Assembly (NCBI RefSeq): GCF_000215935.2
Contig: NZ_AFNU02000002.1
Location: 372,001-436,000 of the forward strand
Reading direction: 5' to 3'
Source of the DNA: Haloplasma contractile SSD-17B
GTDB lineage: Bacteria; Bacillota_I; Bacilli_A; Haloplasmatales; Haloplasmataceae
DNA: 64,000 nucleotides
Within the stretch, counting starts at the first letter, position 1. Each line of letters opens with the position of its first letter. The notes under the pieces are model-generated. The model was not told the origin of the DNA, did no database searches, and saw only the letters and a list, made by a program, of their open reading frames with translations. The position numbers and the translations under genes were made by a program. Positions 37,190 to 46,243 of the stretch are shown here, one piece after another.

Positions 37190-39802
37190 CTACGGAAAAC
37201 CAATTGATATCCAATTATTCTTAAATCTTGTGCTATCACCTTCTATTGTTACACTTGATAGTGTTGGATTGGCTAAAAATGCTTTAGCTTCTATTGTTGT
37301 TACACTATTTGGGATTGTTACACTTGTCAATGAATTATAAGCAAATGCATATTCTTCTATTGTTGTTACACTGTTTGGGATTGTTACACTTGTCAATGAA
37401 TTATATGCAAATACATATTCTTCTATTGTTATTACACTGTGTGGGATTGTTACACTTGTTAAAGAATTACTATGGAATGCACTAGCTCCTATTGTTGTTA
37501 CACTATCCGGGATTACTAAACTTGTTAAACGATTTTTTGCAAATGCACGAGTTCCTATTGCGGTTACACTATTCGGTATTATTACGCTTGTTATATTATT
37601 ATCATAAAATGCATCAGCTCCTATTGATGTCACACTATGTGGGATTATTATTATTGTTAAACGATTTCCTTCAAATGCACTAGCTCCTATTGTTGTTACA
37701 CTGTCTGGGATTGTTACGCTTTTTAAATTATTATAATGAAATGCTTCATCACCAATTGTTATTACACTGTTTGGGATTGTTACACTTGTTAATGAATTAT
37801 TAGAAAATGCTCCATCTCCTATTGATGTCACACTGTCTGGGATTGTTACACTTATTAAATCATTGCTTGCAAATGCACGAACTCCTATTGTTGTTACACT
37901 GTTTGGGATTGTTATACTTGTTAATGAATTTTGAGCAAATACACTACGTCCTATTATTGTTACACTGTTTGGGATTGTTACACTTGTTAATGAATTTCCT
38001 ACAAATGCACCACGTCCTATTGTTGTTACACTGTCTGGGATTGTTACACTTGTCAATGAATTATAAGCAAATGCATCAGTTCCTATTGTTATTACACTGT
38101 TTGGCATTGTTACACTTGTTAATGAATTATCATAAAATGCATCAGCTCCTATTGTTGTTACACTATCCGGGATTGTTACAGATATTAAATCATTCCTACT
38201 AAAAGCTTCTTCACCTATTGTTGTTATTAGTTTACCATCTATATATGTTGGTATTACTACATCCAGTCCACCACTAATGTCATAATCAATAATTGTATCT
38301 CCACTTGAATTAACAGTAAAGAATCTTTCGTCAGTTGGTTCTACTATTGAAATTGTAATTGTTATTGTAGTTGATTTTCCTAAAGAATCAGTTACATTAA
38401 ATATTACATCAAATGATCCAACTGTGTTCATATCCACATTTGTGGTATTTATATTTGACTGTGTTAATGATATAGTACCATCTTCTGCATCTGTTACTTC
38501 TACAGCATCTAACCAATTTGGTTCACTTGATCCAACTTCATATTCTGTTAAAAATGAATTTTTGATTGTTATAACAGGTGCTGTAGGTTTTAATTCAATC
38601 GGAAAACCAATTGATGACCAACTACTATTAAATCTTGTGCTATTTTTTCCTTCTATTGTTACACTTGTTAAATCATTGCTTGCAAATGCATTAGTTCCTA
38701 TTATTGTTACACTATTTGAGATTGTTACAATTATTAATGAATTGTGAGCAAATGCATATTCTTCTATTGTTGTTACACTGTCTGGGATTATTATACTTGT
38801 TAAACGATTTCCTTCAAATGCACTAGCTCCTATTGTTGTTACACTGTTTGGGATTGTTACACTTGTCAATGAATTATAAGCAAATGCACAAGTTCCTATT
38901 GTTGTTACACTGTCTGGGATTGTTACATTTGTCAATGGATTATATTCAAAAGCACGAACTCCTATTGATGTCACACTGTCTGGGATTAATATACTTTTTA
39001 AACTATTTCCTACAAATGCACGAACTCCTATTGATGTTACACTATCTGGTATTATTACGCTTGTTAAATATTTATAATCAAATGCACCAGCTCCTATTTT
39101 TGTTATTAGTTTACCATTTATATATTTTGGTATTACTACATCCCGTCCACCACTAATGTCATAATCAATAATTGTATCTCCATTTGTATTAACAGTAAAA
39201 AATCTTTCTTCAGTTGAGATTGAAATTGTTATTGTCATTGTAGTTGATTTTCCTAAAGAATCAGTTACATTAAATATCACATCAAATGAGCCAACTGTAT
39301 TCATATCCACATTTGTGGTATTTATATTTGACTGAGTTAATGATATAGTACCATCTTCTGCATCTGTTACTTCTACAGCATCTAACCAGTTTGGTTCACT
39401 TGATCCAACTTCATATTCTGTTAAAAATGAATTTTTAATTGTTATAACAGGTGCTGTATTCTCTATAATTGTAATAGTTATTTTTTTAGAAGCAGCTATT
39501 CCACCAGAATCAATTACATTAAATATCACATCAAATGAGCCAACTGTGTTCATATCTACATTTGTTGTATTTACATTTGACTGTGTTAATGATATAGTAC
39601 CATCTTCTGCATGTGTTACTTCTACAGCATCTAACCAGTTTGGTTCACTTGATCCAACTTCATATTCTGTTAAAAATGATTTTTTAATTGTTATAACAGG
39701 TGCTGTGTTTTCTTTATCATCAGTAGTATTATTGGTAAATGAATCAGTTATACCACACCCCGTTAATAGTAAAAATAGGATAAAAACCAATATTCTTTTC
39801 AT
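37190..39802 (-). CDS. Surface lipoprotein with Ig-like and BspA-type leucine-rich repeats
   Basis: 870 residues. A lipoprotein signal (lipobox LTGC, Cys 16) is followed by two Ig-like modules (about 35-112 and 116-196; TEYEVGSSEPNWLDAVEVT, then AEDGTISLTQSN), a block of BspA-type LRR_5 repeats (205-395), a third Ig-like module (410-490) and a second LRR block (495-860). The LRR unit is about 23 residues (SLTSVTIPNSVTTIG..AF) and the DNA repeats are nearly identical at 69-nt spacing. It begins after a strong AAAGGGGG site. It would be displayed on the cell surface; BspA-like proteins bind host or matrix proteins. The repeat DNA invites copy-number change. Confidence 0.88.
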   Translation of the reverse strand: MKRILVFILFLLLTGCGITDSFTNNTTDDKENTAPVITIKKSFLTEYEVGSSEPNWLDAVEVTHAEDGTISLTQSNVNTTNVDMNTVGSFDVIFNVIDSGGIAASKKITITIIENTAPVITIKNSFLTEYEVGSSEPNWLDAVEVTDAEDGTISLTQSNINTTNVDMNTVGSFDVIFNVTDSLGKSTTMTITISISTEERFFTVNTNGDTIIDYDISGGRDVVIPKYINGKLITKIGAGAFDYKYLTSVIIPDSVTSIGVRAFVGNSLKSILIPDSVTSIGVRAFEYNPLTNVTIPDSVTTIGTCAFAYNSLTSVTIPNSVTTIGASAFEGNRLTSIIIPDSVTTIEEYAFAHNSLIIVTISNSVTIIGTNAFASNDLTSVTIEGKNSTRFNSSWSSIGFPIELKPTAPVITIKNSFLTEYEVGSSEPNWLDAVEVTDAEDGTISLTQSNINTTNVDMNTVGSFDVIFNVTDSLGKSTTITITISIVEPTDERFFTVNSSGDTIIDYDISGGLDVVIPTYIDGKLITTIGEEAFSRNDLISVTIPDSVTTIGADAFYDNSLTSVTMPNSVITIGTDAFAYNSLTSVTIPDSVTTIGRGAFVGNSLTSVTIPNSVTIIGRSVFAQNSLTSITIPNSVTTIGVRAFASNDLISVTIPDSVTSIGDGAFSNNSLTSVTIPNSVITIGDEAFHYNNLKSVTIPDSVTTIGASAFEGNRLTIIIIPHSVTSIGADAFYDNNITSVIIPNSVTAIGTRAFAKNRLTSLVIPDSVTTIGASAFHSNSLTSVTIPHSVITIEEYVFAYNSLTSVTIPNSVTTIEEYAFAYNSLTSVTIPNSVTTIEAKAFLANPTLSSVTIEGDSTRFKNNWISIGFP

Positions 39803-40098
39803 GATAAACCCCCTTTAAACTTATTATACTTCCTATATTTACATATGTAAACCTGGATTGGAAATAAATGTAAACAAGCTCTCTATGTAATTTATTAGTT
39901 AATCACTAAAAAGATTTTGACCCTCTGAGACAAAGGTTAAAAATTTACACGTATAGATCAATTATTCTATAAATAAAAGAAGAAATTTATAATAGAGCAT
40001 ATCACACTCTTTTAATACGATTTTAAAATTAGTATAATCCTTGTTATTTTTTTTGCTAAATATTCTTTTTGTATTATTAGTATATTATCATTATTTTA
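39803..40098. other. Upstream region of the lipoprotein gene
   Basis: About 296 bases holding the lipoprotein promoter; nothing else recognised. Confidence 0.4.
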
Positions 40099-40330
40099 TC
40101 ATCCAATCTCAATAATTTCACCATCATGAAACATATAAAAAATATCTATTAAATCATACTTCATTTGCAACAATATTAATTTTTTTTACATTTATTTGTT
40201 CATATTTCCCTCTATGATCAATCGGATTATGGCCATAGCTTCGGCTTCTATGAATAATTTTTAATTTTTGCAACTTCTTATCTGTTTCGCTTTCTCTACT
40301 AGTTCTCCCCCCATACTTCACATCTTCATC
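40099..40330 (-). pseudogene. Toxin C-terminus and truncated immunity gene
   Basis: On the minus strand a frame from about 40330 reads KYGGRTSRESETDKKLQKLK and then IIHRSRSYGHNPIDHRGKY, EQINVKKINIVANEV, and stops at TGA. That stop overlaps an ATG (40164) which starts MKYDLIDIFYMFHDGEIIEI and ends after 21 codons. The ATGA overlap is the usual toxin-immunity gene junction. The toxin core upstream and the rest of the immunity gene are gone. It sits right beside repeat R3. I cannot name the toxin family. Confidence 0.5.
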
Positions 40331-40378
40331 TGTTTTTTATGTATTAGGAATTCATTTAGTCAAATAGAACTCTAATCA

Positions 40379-40539
40379 TACCCGAATTCAACACAGGTGC
40401 CTATCCTTATGTTCTGTACTATTTTTGCAAGTTAGTAGTAAATACAAAAAATTCTATGATTCAAGTATCAGAATCATAGGATTGCTTTATTTTATTCTAG
40501 TTTGTATTTCAATCGACCGAACGGACGTGGATAATATGG
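40379..40539. repeat. Structured repeat R3, interrupted by intron copy 1
   Basis: Contains ATTCTATGATTC...GAATCATAGGATTG and the right end GGACGTGGATAATATGG at 40523-40539, where the group II intron begins. The left end (CCCGAATTCAACACAGGTGC) is degenerate compared with R5. Same orientation as the other copies. Confidence 0.75.
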
Positions 40540-42472
40540 GTCGAGTAGAAACAGCCATCACTGACTGAGGCCCTCACAGAACCGTGCAACATTATTCTTC
40601 TCAGTATTTTCTAATTGAATGTTTGGCTCATGTCCCAAGTGAAACTCCTCTTTTGACTTCTTCGATTAAGTGCTTTAAATAGTCCTTTTAACGTTTCATA
40701 ATAGAACGTTGTAATACTCTTGAAATTATCCGTTATTCCATAATAACGATAATGACCACCTAATCTAAGATTTATCCGTTTAATGAGGTCTTTCAAATTC
40801 ATATGCATGTTTTCTTTAATCCACTTTTTGATTCTCTTTACTTTAACAGTCAATTTCTTCAAGTAAGTTTTCAATTTCACTCTGAACTTGCCGTTTACAC
40901 TTTTACTACAATAGAACGTAAAGCCTAAGAAGTTAAATGTCTCTGGTCTTCTCATTCCTTTTGCTTTTCTATTTGTCTCAGCATATCGACCAAATTCAAT
41001 AATCTTTGTTTTCTCTTCCGCTATCTCAAGGTTGAATTTATTTAACCTTGAGATTAGATTATCGTAAAATCTCATAGCATCATCTTTATATTGGAAGCAA
41101 CACACAAAATCATCTGCATACCGAACAATATATGCTTCACCTCGACTATACTTCTTAACAACTTTTTCAAACCATAAGTCTAATACAAAGTGTAAATATA
41201 TGTTTGAAAGTACCGGCGAAATGAGGCCCCCTTGAGGCTGACCGAAGGGTGTAGTATGAAATTTTCCTTGTTCCATCACTCCTGTTTTTAGAAATTTATT
41301 AATCAAACTAATAAATTGTTTATCGGCAATACGATGTTTGACAAACTCCAGTATCCAGTCATGCTCTACATTGTCAAAGAAACTTTTAATATCAGCATCA
41401 ACCACATAGTTTACTCGCTTTGTTTGAATTGTGTTTCTCAATGCTTTTACTGCCTTGTGACAATTTAAATCTTTTCTAAATCCATATGAAGTTGTGAGAA
41501 ACATCGGTTCATATATAACGTTTAATATTTCAGTCATTACACGTTGAACTAATTTATCTTCATATGCTGGTATATCTAAAGGTCTTTTCTTCTTGGTTCC
41601 TACTTTATAAATGTAAACACGTCGTACCGGAAGGGGTTTTGTCTTTTCATTCTTGACAATAGATTATTTATATTTTCATTTAGTGATGATTGATAATCAA
41701 CTTTACCTACCTTATCGATACCACTTGCTTTAGTTGCATCCATAGAGTGATGACTTGAAGTTAATGTTTCTTTGTTAATATAATGCGTAACATTTTGTAT
41801 TTTATTATGTGGATTACGTTTAACTAGTTCTCTTATTTTAGATAGTTCGTTCATAATGTTGTTCACCTCTTGTGTGCAGTAATCTGAATCAATCTAAAAC
41901 TACAATGTGCTGCCCCCTTCCCTCCGCATGCTTTCACATACATCTACGGTAATATGAGACAGTCAGACTTCCTAAACAATGTTTGCTTGACTCGTTGCTA
42001 TCCTTGTCTTTGCATACAAACATTTATTGTTGTTCCTTTTCTAGAGAGAATACTCTTATACCAATTCACGACTGGTTGCCGTAAGAAATGTTTGATTGTT
42101 TAGGATCTCTCATGTTCCATTATCATAACGGTATCAAACTCGCCAGGTCTTACAACCCCGGGAAAGTTGATTACATCTCACCTTTACGATGTAATCAATG
42201 TTGTCTTCTGATTCTCCAAAACCATCGACCTTTCCAAACTCTGCCTTTCGAGGCTAATAACTTCAGTATACACTTCCGGCTTGAATGTTCCTTTGATTAC
42301 GCTTAAACCTTACATTACTGCTTCGGCGTAGGATCTAAGTGCTAGTTGTTGGTTAGACTTTACTAAGTGGGATTCACACCCACTATATGATAACAGCTTA
42401 CAAATTTAGAGTAATGTTACTCTAAAAGTGAACGAAGAAGCCTAATATGACTTCTTCGTTTACATGACGCAC
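40540..42472 (-). mobile_element. Group II intron copy 1 (defective)
   Basis: Minus-strand intron starting GTGCG at 42472 and ending CGAC at 40540, about 85-90% identical by eye to copy 2. It is broken in two ways: the reverse transcriptase frame is interrupted near 41630 by a small deletion, and domain V is lost (GAACCGTGC at 40594 runs into unrelated sequence instead of the second strand of the stem). It could splice only if helped, and probably not at all because domain V is essential. Confidence 0.85.
40611..41866 (-). pseudogene. Broken group II intron reverse transcriptase
   Basis: Two pieces: 41600-41866 (N-terminal 88 codons, ending in the wrong frame after NNLLSRMKRQ) and 40611-41537 (308 codons with the polymerase motif RYADDFV). 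Compared with the intact gene at 44936-46243, a deletion near 41630 (GGAAGGGGTTTTGTC against GGAACGGGTTTATAGGCTTG) breaks the frame. The C terminus also differs, ending DMSQTFN instead of continuing into the maturase end. Confidence 0.88.
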
Positions 42473-42475
42473 TGG

Positions 42476-42517
42476 AGATGGCCCGTGACGTATGGTATCC
42501 ACGTCCACGGGCCATCT
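42476..42517. repeat. Long hairpin at the 5' exon border of intron copy 1
   Basis: Outer arms AGATGGCCCGT / ACGGGCCATCT (11 bp, perfect) and an inner GACGT/ACGTC stem. The inner part GGACGTGGATA resembles the right end of repeat R. The intron starts 3 nt from the hairpin (TCCA then GTGCG). Group IIC introns insert next to such stem-loops, so this is the likely target structure. Confidence 0.75.
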
Positions 42518-42598
42518 GAAATAATACATTGTATCTCTCTCTATTATGTTGTAAATTTATTACTTTCAAAAAACGATTATAAGTATAATGAAATTAGA

Positions 42599-43105
42599 TT
42601 ATATGAATCTTCTTTTCAAATACAATACTTCAATGAATCCTTCGCATTCAGCTATCGAAAACTTAAAATCATCTCCATATATTTCTTTAAAAATTGAATA
42701 AGTTATTTCGCTAGTTAGTACATTATTTTGCATATTAACTAGAAAAGAATTTATGACTTCTGTGTAATTTATCACACTATAATTAAGGTTTGAAAAACCA
42801 ATCGGATCCCATAATTTAATCATTTTTTCAAGAATAGTATATACCTTGCAACCATCTTCTTGAATACAAAGATAAATTTGAGCTAAGTAATAACACTTTT
42901 TTTTACAGTGCTTAAACATTGTACCCCAGTGTTTAGAAAACACAGAATAAATAATTTCAGCAATTTCATCAGGATTATTGCTGCTTATTTTTTTTACAAT
43001 AAAATCAATATATGTGTCATACTCATCTTCTGGACACCCTGTATATAAGAGCTGTATGGGATCCCACAAATTTATTAGGGCTTTCATTGTTTTTATCTCA
43101 TTCAT
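42599..43105 (-). CDS. Probable immunity protein, two DUF1871-like domains
   Basis: 168 residues from the ATG at 43105. The start lies 1 nt after the toxin stop codon, and its GGAGG site is inside the last toxin codons, so translation is coupled. Two copies of the same motif are visible: INLWDPIQLLYTGCPEDEYD near residue 10 and IKLWDPIGFSNLNYSVINY near residue 105, each followed by a ...IYSVF..H(W/Y)G.. helix. The WDP...PEDEYD pattern is that of DUF1871. It most likely neutralises the toxin domain of the preceding RHS tip. Confidence 0.75.
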   Translation of the reverse strand: MNEIKTMKALINLWDPIQLLYTGCPEDEYDTYIDFIVKKISSNNPDEIAEIIYSVFSKHWGTMFKHCKKKCYYLAQIYLCIQEDGCKVYTILEKMIKLWDPIGFSNLNYSVINYTEVINSFLVNMQNNVLTSEITYSIFKEIYGDDFKFSIAECEGFIEVLYLKRRFI

Positions 43106-43106
43106 A

Positions 43107-44501
43107 CTAACCTCCAAATAAAACTCTTACTATTTCTTGTAGTCCTTCTCTATAATCTTGCCTTCCCATTACAGTAACTACCTGACCACCTTTATCTATT
43201 ATAACAGTAGCTCTAGGAGAAATATAAGCATATCTTTCTCCACCCCATTGTGAGAATGCATGGCCATTTTTAATAGTAGTATAAACCTCTTTTGTAGAAA
43301 CATTCCTTTGAGCCATTCTTTGTCCAGCATGAAGCCTTGATGAGAGCCAGCTAGCAGCTCTCTGCCCTACATAAGTAAATTTACCATTTGCAAATTTATC
43401 ACCTACTTGAATTGCGGTCTTAACCTCATTGGTCGCGTCTCCATCTGCTGTAACTGCACCACCGATAGTTGTTGATGTCCCTCCAGCACCTGCAGTAGTA
43501 GATGCAATTGCAGTTTGAGCGAGATAACCCGCTCCTGCTCCAACTAATGCACCAGCAACAGCACCTCCAGCTACATACCTCCAATCTACTTCTCCGGTAG
43601 TATAATATGAAACGGCCGCACCGGCTATTCCTCCAACAACACCTCCAATGATAGCCCCAGGAATTGCCCAAGCGATATATCCAGTAGGATCATACATCAT
43701 CACTGGATTATTAGAGGCATAAGCATACATATTGTACCCAAGTGGGTCACCTTCTCTACCGATTAATCCATCTGCACTTATAAACCTTCTTATCTCAGGA
43801 TTGTAATATCTGCTTTGTAAATAGTAATATCCAGTTTCCTCATCATATCGGTACCCTCGATATCGATATGAATTTTTTTCTGCAAGATTGACACCTGATG
43901 TATCTTCAACTTTAGTTATATTCCCCCATGCATCATACTCATATGATACCACTTCATTTCCACTAGAATCAAGTAAGTGAGTTATATCTCCTAATATATT
44001 AGTCACATAGAAGTATTCTACGTCATTTAATGTAATACTTATAAGTTTTCCATCAGTATCGTACGTATAGTAAATCGTATCTGTACCATTAGTTTCTGCA
44101 ATCACTTTGTCGCCATCTAAAGTGTATGTAGTTTTTGATCCTCCACCACATGTACTAACATTTTTTTCTGTTCTAATACCTTGATTGTTATATTTATAAG
44201 CAAAGGAATGACAGTAGCCGCTTATATTTGTTAGTTGTCTACCATCCCGAGTATAATTATCTGTATAATAAGATATTCTTGTATCTTCTATTTTTGTTAC
44301 ATTACCATTTGTACCGTAATAATATCTTTCAGTGTAATCAGTTGTTCCGTTTATTCTATATACAATGCTAGAAACTTGATCCTTCCATGTATATCCATAA
44401 TTAAATACCTTTTCTTCATTAGGTGTTGTAGGAAGATTAGAGGTTCTTATATTTTTTATATTTCCATTATGATCATATAAATACGTTTTTGTATAGTTTA
44501 T
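43107..44501 (-). CDS. Orphan RHS tip with a DUF4258-like toxin domain
   Basis: About 465 codons open from a stop at 44502; no full RHS gene lies upstream, so this is a displaced 3' end. It starts inside YD repeats (YTKTYLYDHNGNIKNIRTSN; YYTDNYTRDGRQLTN), passes through the RHS core end (RYRGYRYDEETGYYYLQSRY, RFISADGLIG, and the DPTGY cleavage-type motif near 142 residues from the GTG at 44105), then a Gly/Ala-rich linker and a C-terminal toxin of about 75 residues. The toxin has HAGQRMAQRNVSTKEVYTTI and TVIIDKGGQVVTVMGR, a DUF4258-like pattern related to BECR-fold RNases. Without an N-terminal export part it can act only after recombination with a complete RHS gene, or if read through. Confidence 0.8.
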   Translation of the reverse strand: MNYTKTYLYDHNGNIKNIRTSNLPTTPNEEKVFNYGYTWKDQVSSIVYRINGTTDYTERYYYGTNGNVTKIEDTRISYYTDNYTRDGRQLTNISGYCHSFAYKYNNQGIRTEKNVSTCGGGSKTTYTLDGDKVIAETNGTDTIYYTYDTDGKLISITLNDVEYFYVTNILGDITHLLDSSGNEVVSYEYDAWGNITKVEDTSGVNLAEKNSYRYRGYRYDEETGYYYLQSRYYNPEIRRFISADGLIGREGDPLGYNMYAYASNNPVMMYDPTGYIAWAIPGAIIGGVVGGIAGAAVSYYTTGEVDWRYVAGGAVAGALVGAGAGYLAQTAIASTTAGAGGTSTTIGGAVTADGDATNEVKTAIQVGDKFANGKFTYVGQRAASWLSSRLHAGQRMAQRNVSTKEVYTTIKNGHAFSQWGGERYAYISPRATVIIDKGGQVVTVMGRQDYREGLQEIVRVLFGG

Positions 44502-44550
44502 TTATAATTATGACATATAACTTAATTTAAATAATATAAATCAGTCGCCA

Positions 44551-44625
44551 CCAACCCGCGTCCAAAATCTGTACTTTATCCTATATTTTATCCAATTCTG
44601 TTAGCATTTTTAATAGCAAATACAA
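44551..44625. repeat. Partial structured repeat R4
   Basis: Left end CCAACCCGCGTCCAAAATC and about 60 nt of R interior (TTTATCCAATTCTGTTAGC...AATAGCAAATACAA), then abrupt change into the sequence that precedes R5. It begins 50 nt upstream of the RHS tip, placing an R end right at the tip's edge. Confidence 0.65.
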
Positions 44626-44680
44626 TTATCATAGGTTCTTATAAGTGTTATAATTTAAAATTATATGAAACAGGCGTAAC

Positions 44681-44846
44681 GAACCCGCGTCCAAAACGAG
44701 CTTTTTTTTAATGTTTCAACCAATTTTTAAAGTATTTTTAATAGAAAACACAAAAAAATCATATGATTCGATGAACAGAATCATATGATTGTCTTATTTT
44801 ACTCTATTTTGTATCTAAATCGCCCAAACGGACGTGGATAATATGG
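44681..44846. repeat. Structured repeat R5, interrupted by intron copy 2
   Basis: Left end CGAACCCGCGTCC (44680-44692) is identical over 13 nt to the ssrA T-arm at 63066-63078. Centre: AATCATATGATTC / GAATCATATGATT hairpin with a T-run. Right end GGACGTGG (44830-44837) can pair with CCGCGTCC (44685-44692), then ATAATATGG runs into the group II intron. Confidence 0.8.
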
Positions 44847-44885
44847 GTCGAGTAGAAACAGCCATCACTGACTGAGACCCCCACA

Positions 44886-44918
44886 GAACCGTGCATGCGC
44901 TACTAACGCACACGGCTC
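44886..44918 (-). ncRNA. Group II intron domain V
   Basis: Read on the minus strand: GAGCCGTGTGCG, a TTAG tetraloop, then TAGCGCATGCACGGTTC, forming the conserved 33-nt hairpin with two-base bulge. This is the catalytic core and confirms the element as a group II intron, not a free-standing reverse transcriptase. Confidence 0.9.
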
Positions 44919-44935
44919 TTCACATTGTATTCAAG

Positions 44936-46243
44936 TTAGTTAAAAACACTTACATGTATCTTGGGTTTTAATAGCTTGTATTCAAAATACTTTATAAACT
45001 TGTCCCAAGTGAAACTCCTCTTTTGACTTCTTCGGTTAAGTGCTTTATATAGTCCTTTTAACGTTTCATAGTAAAACGTTGTAATGCTTTTGAAATTATC
45101 CGTTATTCCATAATATCGATAATGACCACCTAACCTAAGATTTATTCTTTTAATGAGGTCTTTCACGTTCATATGCATGTTTTCTTTAATCCACTTTTTA
45201 ATTATCTTTACTTTAACAGTCAATTTCTTCAAGTAGGTTTTCAATTTAACTCTAAACTTGCCATTTACACTTTTACTACAATAGAACGTAAACCCTAGAA
45301 AGTTAAATGTCTCTGGTCTTTTCATTCCTTTTGCTTTTCTACTTGTTTCAGCATATCGACCAAATTCAATAATCTTTGTTTTCTCTTCCGCTATCTCAAG
45401 GTTGAATTTATTTAACCTTGGGATTAGATTATCGTAAAATCTCATAGCATCATCTTTATATTGGAAGCAACACACAAAATCATCCGCATACCGAACAATA
45501 TATGCTTCACCTCGGCTATTCTTTTTAACAACTTTTTCAAACCATAAGTCTAATACAAAGTGTAAATATATGTTTGAAAGTAACGGCGAAATGAGGCCCC
45601 CTTGAGGCTGACCGAAGGGTGTAGTATGAAATTTTCCTTGTTCCATCACTCCTGCTTTTAGAAACTTATCAATCAAATTAATAAATCGTTTATCAGCAAT
45701 ACGATATTTGACAAACTCTAGTATCCAGTTATGGTCTACATTGTCAAAGAAACCTTTAATATCCGCATCAACCACATAGTTTACTCGCTTTGTTTGAATA
45801 GTGTTTCTCAATGCTTTTACTGCCTTGTGACAATTCAAATCTTTCCTAAAACCATATGATGTGGATAAAAACATCGGTTCATATATAATGTTCAGCATTT
45901 CAGTCATTACACGTTGAACTAATTTATCTTCGTATGCTGGTATACCTAAAGGTCTTTTCTTCTTGGTTCCTACTTTATCAATGTAAACACGTCGTACCGG
46001 AACGGGTTTATAGGCTTGTCTTTTCATTCTTGACAATAGATTATTTATATTATCTTTTAGTGATGATTGATATTCATCTTTACCTACATTATCGATACCA
46101 CTTGCTTTAGTTGCATCCATAGAATGATGACTTGAAGTTAATGTTTCTCTGTTAATATAATGCGTAACATTTTGTATTTTATTATGTGGATTACGTTTAA
46201 CTAGTTCTCTTATTTTAGATAGTTCGTTCATAATGTTGTTCAC
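44936..46243 (-). CDS. ltrA: Group II intron reverse transcriptase/maturase
   Basis: 435 residues. RT0-RT7 blocks are in order: KKRPLGIPAYEDKLVQR, YGFRKDLNCHKAV, DADIKGFFDNV, QGGLISPLLSN, and the active site RYADDFVCCFQ. A maturase/thumb domain follows (NFLGFTFYCSKSV; RINLRLGGHYRYYGITDNF). No HNH endonuclease domain is present, as in class C introns; such proteins prime on the replication fork. The start ATG is preceded by AGAGGTGAACAAC. The gene lies in intron domain IV. Confidence 0.93.
   Translation of the reverse strand: MNNIMNELSKIRELVKRNPHNKIQNVTHYINRETLTSSHHSMDATKASGIDNVGKDEYQSSLKDNINNLLSRMKRQAYKPVPVRRVYIDKVGTKKKRPLGIPAYEDKLVQRVMTEMLNIIYEPMFLSTSYGFRKDLNCHKAVKALRNTIQTKRVNYVVDADIKGFFDNVDHNWILEFVKYRIADKRFINLIDKFLKAGVMEQGKFHTTPFGQPQGGLISPLLSNIYLHFVLDLWFEKVVKKNSRGEAYIVRYADDFVCCFQYKDDAMRFYDNLIPRLNKFNLEIAEEKTKIIEFGRYAETSRKAKGMKRPETFNFLGFTFYCSKSVNGKFRVKLKTYLKKLTVKVKIIKKWIKENMHMNVKDLIKRINLRLGGHYRYYGITDNFKSITTFYYETLKGLYKALNRRSQKRSFTWDKFIKYFEYKLLKPKIHVSVFN

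Noticed and set aside
37294-39156. Several + strand ORFs of 60-130 codons with Leu/His-rich repeats, and a CRISPR-like spacing of DNA repeats
   Set aside because: They are antisense to the LRR lipoprotein gene, whose 69-nt coding repeats create both the open frames and the regular spacing. Units are coding, adjacent and lack unique spacers, so there is no CRISPR array.
42088-42306. + strand ORF of 72 codons and its twin at 46575-46787
   Set aside because: Both lie antisense in the intron's structured 5' domains and are not coding-like; conserved only because the introns are copies.
43426-43671. Cys/Trp/Arg-rich 81-codon ORF
   Set aside because: Shadow of the Gly/Ala-rich linker of the RHS tip in another frame.
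44936-46243. Reverse transcriptase as part of a retron or DRT defence system
   Set aside because: A domain V hairpin, GTGCG 5' end and an empty target site at R6 show that it is a group II intron protein.
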